A stretch of DNA of 64,000 nt. Source: Streptomyces asiaticus. Lineage in GTDB: Bacteria; Actinomycetota; Actinomycetes; Streptomycetales; Streptomycetaceae. A program made the position numbers and the translations under genes. Location of the stretch: NCBI RefSeq assembly GCF_018138715.1, contig NZ_JAGSHX010000006.1, positions 9,610,001 to 9,674,000 on the forward strand. The letters run 5' to 3'. The notes beneath the pieces were generated by a model. The model was not told the DNA's origin and did no database searches. It was given only the letters and a program-made list of their open reading frames with translations. Numbering within the stretch: position 1 is the first letter of the stretch; every line of letters starts with the position of its first letter. This document shows positions 58,076 to 64,000 of this stretch, in pieces.

Positions 58076-59245
58076 ATGCCGACGATGATTGTTATCGGGT
58101 ACAGAGGCGATCTCGATCAGGCACTACAGCGCCGCGGCATTGATCCTCACTATATTGTCCAGGCGCCGGCGAGCCCGCCGCGGAGTCGGAGATTCACATG
58201 GGTCGCCGACATGGAGAACGCCCAGGAAATCTTCCGAGCAGTGCTGTCCGCGGACATCGACGATGTGGCCGGGGTGCTGAGCGTCCATGAGATGGGCGTA
58301 TTCGGGGCAACCTACTTACGGCAGCAGCTGAACCTTCCCGGGAATGCCGATTCCAGGACGGCTCTCCACTTCCGGGACAAGTACCTCCAGAAGGGCATGC
58401 TGCCGCCCCAGGTCAGGCGAGCGCGCTGCCGCCATGTGCCCGTGGGCACATCGTTCGCGGAGCTCGCCGACGACCTGGGAGAGGTCTTCGTGGTCAAGCC
58501 GGCGACCGGGGCCGGTGCTCTCCGTACGAACATCGTCCGCACCCCGGAGGAGTACGCACTGGCCCTGACGCCCTTCACCGGCCAGTCGGATGTCGAGATC
58601 GTCGCCGAGTCCTTCGTGGACGCTCCGGAGGTCTATCTCGACGGCGTCTGGGGAAAGGGAGACCTGCAATGGTCGTCCATGAGCGGCTATCACACCTCAC
58701 CGCTCAGGGCCGTACAGGGCGGCGTTCTGTCCGCGTACGTCCTGGACCGGAGGCGGCATTCCGTCTTGTTCGATGAGATGGAGACGCTCGCCGGGCAGGC
58801 GCTCACCAGCCTGAACGCGCCTGATTGCGTATTCCATATGGAAGCGTTCACGACAGAAGAAGGGCTGACCTTCGGCGAGTGCGCCATCCGCTTACCCGGG
58901 GCGCTGTCCCCCCAGGTCAATCAGCTGACATACGGCGTCGACCTCTTTGACGTCGAAATCAGTCTGGCGCTGGGGGAGGGGGCGACTCGGGCCCTGGGCG
59001 ACCGGCGCACGCCGGAGCGCTTCCACGGATACATTCTGCTGCGTCGCCCCAACGGGTGCCATTTGACCCAGAGCGACTTCGAGCGGAACTTCCTTTTCGA
59101 TGAGATCGTCTACGACTCGTCGCCCGATGCGCCGGTCGGGCCGTACGGCCGCGTGGGACAGGCCGTCGTCTCCGACCCGGATGAGCTGAAACTGCGGAAG
59201 ACGATCGAGGACATCGTGCGATTCAACGAGGTCGGATCCACCTGA
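58076..59245 (+). CDS. ATP-grasp ligase-like enzyme
   Basis: The 389-residue protein begins MPTMIVIGYRGDLDQALQRR and shows an ATP-grasp layout: an N-terminal Rossmann-like part, the central FRDKYLQKGMLPPQVRRARC, DLGEVFVVKPATGAGALRTN with the ATP lysine and flexible loop, EIVAESFVDAPEVYLDGVWG, and the metal-binding FHMEAFTTEEGLTFGECAIR. It probably joins a carboxylate to an amine or hydroxyl using ATP. GGGGAGG precedes the ATG. It is the first gene of the A-T-TE cluster; upstream in-frame ATGs to 57836 would place the palindromes inside the gene. Confidence 0.85.
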   Translation: MPTMIVIGYRGDLDQALQRRGIDPHYIVQAPASPPRSRRFTWVADMENAQEIFRAVLSADIDDVAGVLSVHEMGVFGATYLRQQLNLPGNADSRTALHFRDKYLQKGMLPPQVRRARCRHVPVGTSFAELADDLGEVFVVKPATGAGALRTNIVRTPEEYALALTPFTGQSDVEIVAESFVDAPEVYLDGVWGKGDLQWSSMSGYHTSPLRAVQGGVLSAYVLDRRRHSVLFDEMETLAGQALTSLNAPDCVFHMEAFTTEEGLTFGECAIRLPGALSPQVNQLTYGVDLFDVEISLALGEGATRALGDRRTPERFHGYILLRRPNGCHLTQSDFERNFLFDEIVYDSSPDAPVGPYGRVGQAVVSDPDELKLRKTIEDIVRFNEVGST

Positions 59246-59505
59246 TCTGACGGCCGGTCCGACCGGTCCGACGGCCCGGGACGCCCTGGCCCGGACCCGC
59301 CGACACCGTCGCGTCACCTCGATCACACGTGCCGCGGGCGCCGAGCCCCGCCCGCCCCCGCCGCGTCCAGCCGCGCCCCCACGATGCGCACCACCGCCGA
59401 CGGCGATGTCAGAGCCCGGCCCTGGTGCCCTTCCCGAGCGCGGCGTCGCGCCCCCAGCCCCGCTCGCCATGGTTTTCCGTCCCTTCTGATCGGAGGACTT
59501 CCCCC

Positions 59506-62244
59506 ATGCCGGATCAACGTCATGCTTCGACACTTCCGCGGCTGCTCGAGCGCGCGGCCCACGACACGACTCAAGGCATCGCGTTCATCGGCGGCCCGTT
59601 CCTCTCCTACGCCGAGTTGCGGGAGTGCGCCTGCCGCATCGCGCAAGGGCTGCGGGAGCGCGGCACTGCCCCGGGCGACCGAGTGCTCATCGCGGCCAGT
59701 GATCCGGAGATCTTCTTCCGCGCCTTCTGGGGATGCGTACTCACCGGTGCCGTGCCGTGCCCGGTGGCGCCGCCGGCCGACCCTTCCCGGTGGCGTGCCC
59801 AGCTGGAGCATCTGCGCACGCTTCTGGGCGACCCGTTGGTGATCGTGTCCAAGACGGCTCATGGAGACCTGCCCGAGGCCGGGCTGCGGTCCGTGACGGT
59901 CGAGGAGCTGAGCCATGCCGCGGCCGAGCCCGATCAGCTCCATGTGCCCGCGCCGGACGAGCTCGTCCTGCTGATGCTCACCTCCGGATCCACCGGATCG
60001 AGCAAGGCGGTCAGGCTCACCCACGCCAATCTGCTGGCGGCGCAGGCCGGCAAGGCGGGGGCACTGGAACTCGGGCCCGACGACACCTCGTTGAACTGGA
60101 TCTCGGTCGATCACATCGCCGCGATCGAGGCGCATCTGCTGCCGATGTTCAACGGCGCCGCCCAGGTCATGACGGTGCCGGCCACCGTGCTGGCGGACCC
60201 CGTGGAGTTCCTCAGGCTGCTCACGGCCCATCGGGTGAGAGTGACGTTCACCCCCAACTTCCTCTTCGGGCAGATCAACCAGGCACTCGCCGGGCGGCCG
60301 GTATCGCGGCAGGAGGTGGACCTGTCACAGGTGCGGCACATCATCTCCGGCGGTGAGGCCACCGTGACCGCCACCGTACGGGCGTTCCTGGACACGCTCG
60401 CGCCCTACGGGTTGCGCGGGGATGTGATCGTGCCCGCGTTCGGGATGACCGAGACCTGCGCGGGCAGTGTGTTCAACCGCGACTTCGCCATCCGCGACCT
60501 GGAGACGGAGTTCCCCCCACTGGGCCGCCCGGTGCGTGGCCTGCGGATTCGCATCACCGACGACGACGGCACGGTGCTGGCCTCCACCGACCGGCCCGGA
60601 GCGGCCGAGCCTGGGGAGGTACAGCTGCACGGCCCGATGGTCACGGGCGGCTACTTCGGCGATGAGCGGGCCACCGCGCAGGCGTTCACCGCCGACGGCT
60701 GGTTCCGCACCGGAGACCTGGGCCGCCTCGGCTCCGACGGCCGGTTGACGCTGGTCGGCCGCACCAAGGACTCCATCATCGTCAGCGGTGTCAACTACCA
60801 CAGCCATGACCTGGAAGCGGTCCTGGACGAGCTGGACGGGGTGAAGCGCGGCCATGTCGCCGCGTTCCCGATACGGCCCGGGGGCGCCGACACCGAACAG
60901 CTCGCCATCGCGTTCGTCCCGGCGGGCGACCCCGCCGACGAGACCGCGGTGTACCGCGCGATCGTGGCGATCCGCAGCTCCACGGTGATGCACTGGGGGT
61001 TCCGCCCCCAGCTGATCCTCCCCGTCGCCGAGGACGCGATCCCCCGTGGCAACCTCGGCAAGATCCAGCGGTCGCGGCTGCGCGCGGCCGTCGAGAACGG
61101 GAGCCTGGACGAGGCCGCCCGCCGGTCGGACGAGATCAGTACCCGGTTCCTCGGCGGCCATGTGGCGCCGGAGGGTGAGGTGGAGACCGCACTGGCCGAG
61201 ATCTACGCCCGCGTCCTGGACACCAGGGCGGTGTCGGCCACTGCCAGTTTCTTCGATCTGGGCGGTACCTCACTGGACGTACTGCGGCTGAAGCTGGAGA
61301 TCCAGGCCGCGTTCGGCATCGAGGACGTGCCGATGTCCACGCTCCTCCAGGCCCCGACCGTACGAGCGCTGGGCGGCCGCCTGACCGCGGAGCAGGGCGC
61401 CGGCGGGGACGCCACCTACGATCCGCTGGTGCCGCTCCAGATCACCGGCGACGGGACGCCGCTCTTCTGCGTCCACCCCGGTCTGGGGGAGGTGCTGGTG
61501 TTCGTCAACCTCGCCAAGTACTTCACCGGCGAGCGGCCGTTCTACGCGCTGCGGGCCCGTGGATTCGGGCAGGGGGAGACCCACTTCGGGTCGTTCGACG
61601 ACATGGTGTCCACCTATGTCGAGGCCATCCGGCGGGCGCAGCCCAGCGGCCCCTACGCCGTCGCGGGGTACTCCTACGGCGGGGCGGTGGCATTCGAGAT
61701 CGCCAAGCGGCTGGAAGCCGACGGCGACAAGGTCGACTTCGTGGGCGTCTTCAACCTGCCACCGCGGATCTCCGACCGCATGAACGAGATCACCTTCACC
61801 GATGGCGCGATCAATCTGGCGCTGTTCCTCGAACTCATCGATCCCACCGACATCGAGCGGCTGACCGCCACCCTCCGGCCGCTGCCCGAGGCCGATCAGC
61901 TGGCCCATCTGATCGACCACGCCCCGAAGCGGCGGCTGACCGAACTCGACCTCACCCTCGAACGGTTCGCCGACTGGGTGCACCTCGCACAGAGCATGGT
62001 GCACCTGGGCCGTACCTACGAACCGTCGGGTTCGGTCGGGCGGGTGAAGGTCTTCTACTGCACTCCGCTGCGCGGCACCAAGGAGGAGTGGCTGGACCAC
62101 CAGCTCAGCCACTGGGACGAGTTCACCCGCGACCCCAACACCTATATCGAGGTCGACGGGGAGCACTACACCCTGATGAGTCCGCAGCATGTGCACACCT
62201 TCCAGGCGACCCTGCGGCACGAACTGGCCCGGGCGCTCGGCTGA
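59506..62244 (+). CDS. NRPS-like A-T-TE synthetase
   Basis: The 912-residue protein has three modules. The adenylation domain has A3 LTSGSTGSSKAVRLTHANLL (from residue 158), A5 AFGMTETCAGSVF, A7 GWFRTGDLGRLG and the A10 lysine Lys519 in RGNLGKIQRSRL. The carrier protein has FFDLGGTSLDVLRL (Ser589). The thioesterase has AVAGYSYGGAVAFEIA (Ser723) and GEHYTLMSP (His887). No condensation domain exists. The core LNWISVDHIAAIEAHL resembles the W-x(3)-D-H region of alpha-keto-acid-activating quinone/furanone synthetases; an acyl- or aryl-acid substrate is also possible. CGGAGG precedes the ATG. Confidence 0.9.
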   Translation: MPDQRHASTLPRLLERAAHDTTQGIAFIGGPFLSYAELRECACRIAQGLRERGTAPGDRVLIAASDPEIFFRAFWGCVLTGAVPCPVAPPADPSRWRAQLEHLRTLLGDPLVIVSKTAHGDLPEAGLRSVTVEELSHAAAEPDQLHVPAPDELVLLMLTSGSTGSSKAVRLTHANLLAAQAGKAGALELGPDDTSLNWISVDHIAAIEAHLLPMFNGAAQVMTVPATVLADPVEFLRLLTAHRVRVTFTPNFLFGQINQALAGRPVSRQEVDLSQVRHIISGGEATVTATVRAFLDTLAPYGLRGDVIVPAFGMTETCAGSVFNRDFAIRDLETEFPPLGRPVRGLRIRITDDDGTVLASTDRPGAAEPGEVQLHGPMVTGGYFGDERATAQAFTADGWFRTGDLGRLGSDGRLTLVGRTKDSIIVSGVNYHSHDLEAVLDELDGVKRGHVAAFPIRPGGADTEQLAIAFVPAGDPADETAVYRAIVAIRSSTVMHWGFRPQLILPVAEDAIPRGNLGKIQRSRLRAAVENGSLDEAARRSDEISTRFLGGHVAPEGEVETALAEIYARVLDTRAVSATASFFDLGGTSLDVLRLKLEIQAAFGIEDVPMSTLLQAPTVRALGGRLTAEQGAGGDATYDPLVPLQITGDGTPLFCVHPGLGEVLVFVNLAKYFTGERPFYALRARGFGQGETHFGSFDDMVSTYVEAIRRAQPSGPYAVAGYSYGGAVAFEIAKRLEADGDKVDFVGVFNLPPRISDRMNEITFTDGAINLALFLELIDPTDIERLTATLRPLPEADQLAHLIDHAPKRRLTELDLTLERFADWVHLAQSMVHLGRTYEPSGSVGRVKVFYCTPLRGTKEEWLDHQLSHWDEFTRDPNTYIEVDGEHYTLMSPQHVHTFQATLRHELARALG

Positions 62245-62288
62245 GGACCGGCGAAGGCAACCGCTGACACCACCAGGAGCCGCCGATC

Positions 62289-63245
62289 ATGCAAGGCAAG
62301 AAGATACTCATCACCGGGGGGACCGGGCAGGTCGCGAGGCCCGTCGCCGAAGCGCTCGCCGTCGGCAACGAGGTGTGGTGCCTGGGCCGGTTCGGCGATC
62401 CACACGCCCGCGAGGCGCTGGAGGAAGCGGGCGCTCACACCGCCATCTGGGACATGGCCACCGACGACCTGGAGGGCCTGCCGCGCGACTTCACCCATGT
62501 GCTGCACTCCGCGGTGCACCGGGGCGACGGCAAGGACTTCGAGGACACCGCGCGCGTCAACGCGGTCGGCACCGCACGGCTGATGACCCACTGCTCCGCC
62601 GCCGACTCGTTCCTGTACGTCTCGTCCGGGGTCGTCTACAACCGCGCCGACCGGACACATCGCTACCGGGAGAGCGATCCGCTGGGCGGGGCGGCGCCGT
62701 GGCTGCCGACGTACCCCGTCGCCAAGATCACCGCCGAAGGGGTGGCACGCGGCCTGGCCGAGACACTCGGGCTGCCGACGGTGATCGCCCGCCTCAACAT
62801 CGCCTACGGCCCGTACGGCCACGGCGGCGTGCCCATGATCCTGTTCAACCAGATGCGCAAGGGGCAGCCCTGTGCGGTGCCCCGCGAGGGCCAGAACTAC
62901 TGCAATCTGCTGCACACCGACGACGTCGTGCGCCAGGTGCCGCTGCTGTGGGACGTGGCGCGGGCGCCCGCGCGGGTCGTGAACTGGGGCGGGGACGAGG
63001 AGGTCGGCATCACCGATCTGCTGGAGTACCTGTCCGCGCTCACCGGAGTGCCGCTGCGGCTGGACCGCGGTGACTACAGCCGGGAAACGGCCATCTTCGA
63101 CCATGACATCCGCCGTGACCTGATCGGCGACTGCACCATCGGCTGGCACGCCGGTATCGCCCGCACCGTGGCCGACCTGTTCGAGGAGTACCGCGACCGC
63201 GTCGACGCCTACCTGGACGCGCACGGAGCCGGAACACCCCAGTGA
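62289..63245 (+). CDS. NAD-dependent epimerase/dehydratase
   Basis: The 318-residue extended SDR has ILITGGTGQVARPVAEALAV, VLHSAVHRGDGKDF, the serine in FLYVSSGVVYNR, and YPVAKITAEGVARGLAETLG with the YxxxK pair. The RLNIAYGPYGHGGVPMILFN substrate loop is of the sugar-epimerase/reductase class. It begins 44 bp after the synthetase in the same direction. It may reduce or epimerise a product of the A-T-TE enzyme or an activated sugar. Confidence 0.88.
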   Translation: MQGKKILITGGTGQVARPVAEALAVGNEVWCLGRFGDPHAREALEEAGAHTAIWDMATDDLEGLPRDFTHVLHSAVHRGDGKDFEDTARVNAVGTARLMTHCSAADSFLYVSSGVVYNRADRTHRYRESDPLGGAAPWLPTYPVAKITAEGVARGLAETLGLPTVIARLNIAYGPYGHGGVPMILFNQMRKGQPCAVPREGQNYCNLLHTDDVVRQVPLLWDVARAPARVVNWGGDEEVGITDLLEYLSALTGVPLRLDRGDYSRETAIFDHDIRRDLIGDCTIGWHAGIARTVADLFEEYRDRVDAYLDAHGAGTPQ

Positions 63246-63267
63246 CCACGAGGAGTGGAGAACGAGC

Positions 63268-64000
63268 ATGCGCAGGTCAGCAGATATCGACGCACTTCAG
63301 CATGTGCTGTCCGCCGCCCTGGGGTCCCCGGACCCGGTGTGCGCCTTGGCCCGACTGGACCAGGGCGCGGGCGCGTTCGCCGCCCTGGACACCGCGGTGC
63401 TCGCGCGCCCCACCCTGGTGGGCGGCGGGTCCCCGTACCACCCGACCAGCCCCGCCCCCACCCGCCACGCCCTCGATGAACTGGTCCGCCGCGCCGAGAC
63501 ACTGGGCGTGCCCCAGATCCTGGTGCCCAATGTGCGCCGCAGCGACGACACCAGCGTGCTGCGGGCGGCAGGGCTCGTTCCGGTCGCCACCGAGAGCGAG
63601 TGTGTCGTCCGGCTGACCGGGGAGGTGGACGAGGTCCTGCGCACCCGCGTCGGCGCCGAGCGACTCAATGACCTCCGCCGCCGCGACCGCGAGACCTCCC
63701 CCGAGGTGACCTGGGAGCGGATCCCGCTGAGCGAGCTCGACGGGAGCCCTTGGGCGCGAGACGCCTTCGTCACGCTCCACCGGCGTCAGGCCGAACGCCA
63801 CGGCGGCCATGACAACCTGTACAACGCCGAAGCCCTCGACGCCCTGGCCCACGGCCCGTTGGCGAAACGCACCGAGATGCTCGTACGCCGCGAACAGGGC
63901 GCCGTGGTCCAGGCCGGACTCCTCACCACGTCCCACAACGGCCGGGGGATCTACTCCCTCACACAGGCCATTGACCACGACGACCCCGCCGCACGGGACG
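63268..64000 (+). CDS. GNAT/FemAB-like acyltransferase, runs off the window
   Basis: From ATG 63268, with GAGTGGAG upstream, an open frame of 244 codons continues to the end of the window. The N-terminal ~115 residues are a GNAT-like half (LPNVRRSDDTSVLRAAGLVP-type, seen as VPNVRRSDDTSVLRAAGLVP). Then LNDLRRRDRETSPEVTWERI and AFVTLHRRQAERHGGHDNLY begin the second acyltransferase half, as in CelD/FemAB-like proteins. Such enzymes aminoacylate or acylate peptidic or small-molecule substrates, fitting a ligase-rich cluster. The C-terminus is unseen. Confidence 0.75.
   Translation, partial: MRRSADIDALQHVLSAALGSPDPVCALARLDQGAGAFAALDTAVLARPTLVGGGSPYHPTSPAPTRHALDELVRRAETLGVPQILVPNVRRSDDTSVLRAAGLVPVATESECVVRLTGEVDEVLRTRVGAERLNDLRRRDRETSPEVTWERIPLSELDGSPWARDAFVTLHRRQAERHGGHDNLYNAEALDALAHGPLAKRTEMLVRREQGAVVQAGLLTTSHNGRGIYSLTQAIDHDDPAARD

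Overview
The window is very GC-rich, with strongly biased codons, frequent GTG/TTG starts and long shadow frames on both strands: typical Streptomyces. A tap-tpg pair (40474-43250), encoding the telomere-associated protein and the terminal protein that caps linear Streptomyces chromosomes, suggests the segment comes from a chromosome arm or a linear replicon. The many decayed genes and transposase fragments fit that setting.

Layout. 1-5.7 kb: a MerR fragment, a decayed secreted beta-helix protein, a 5'-truncated O-methyltransferase, a TcmP-like methyltransferase, and an nsrR-hmp nitric-oxide detoxification pair with two matching NsrR-type operators. 5.9-15 kb: a class V aminotransferase-like enzyme; a TetR, amidase, GatC-like subunit and MBL hydrolase locus sharing one operator motif; a membrane acyltransferase; an AlkZ-like protein; DinB-like and WYL proteins. 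15-22.2 kb: a complete four-carbon acid-sugar (L-threonate/D-erythronate) operon, ltnD-otnK-otnC-transporter-otnI-denD, with a FadR-type regulator and a probable operator plus CRP-type site upstream. 22.3-31.9 kb: a gene graveyard with a TetR broken by heptanucleotide expansion, two abutting IS110 remnants, a headless LacI, an EPSP-synthase-like pseudogene, a broken tyrosine recombinase beside two small genes sharing a peptide motif, an IS transposase tail, and NmrA and MMPL stubs. Intact MBL/MarR and extradiol-dioxygenase-like genes sit among them.

31.9-40.4 kb: DUF347 membrane protein, EEP hydrolase, aminoglycoside-phosphotransferase-like and fructosamine-kinase-like proteins, a low-molecular-weight tyrosine phosphatase, an SGNH hydrolase, a TetR/FusB-like pair around a perfect palindrome, a SapA-like secreted protein and a small lipoprotein. 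40.5-49.8 kb: tap-tpg, methyltransferases, a divergent IRED/HxlR pair with both 5' ends deleted, a TetR/quinone-reductase pair with a striking operator, an SDR relic and an HSL-family esterase.

50-64 kb holds the two most interesting systems. The first is a 1522-residue NLR-like protein: a nucleoside-phosphorylase-fold domain, a P-loop STAND ATPase and a long helical-repeat C-terminus, a candidate anti-phage or self/non-self sensor. The second, after an AraC-type regulator, a GAPDH and a MmyB-type regulator, is the start of an apparent natural-product cluster: ATP-grasp ligase, free-standing A-T-TE NRPS-like synthetase, NAD-dependent epimerase and a GNAT/FemAB-like protein that runs off the end. 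It is preceded by two long palindromes, one a perfect CRP-type site. No rRNA, tRNA or CRISPR array was seen.
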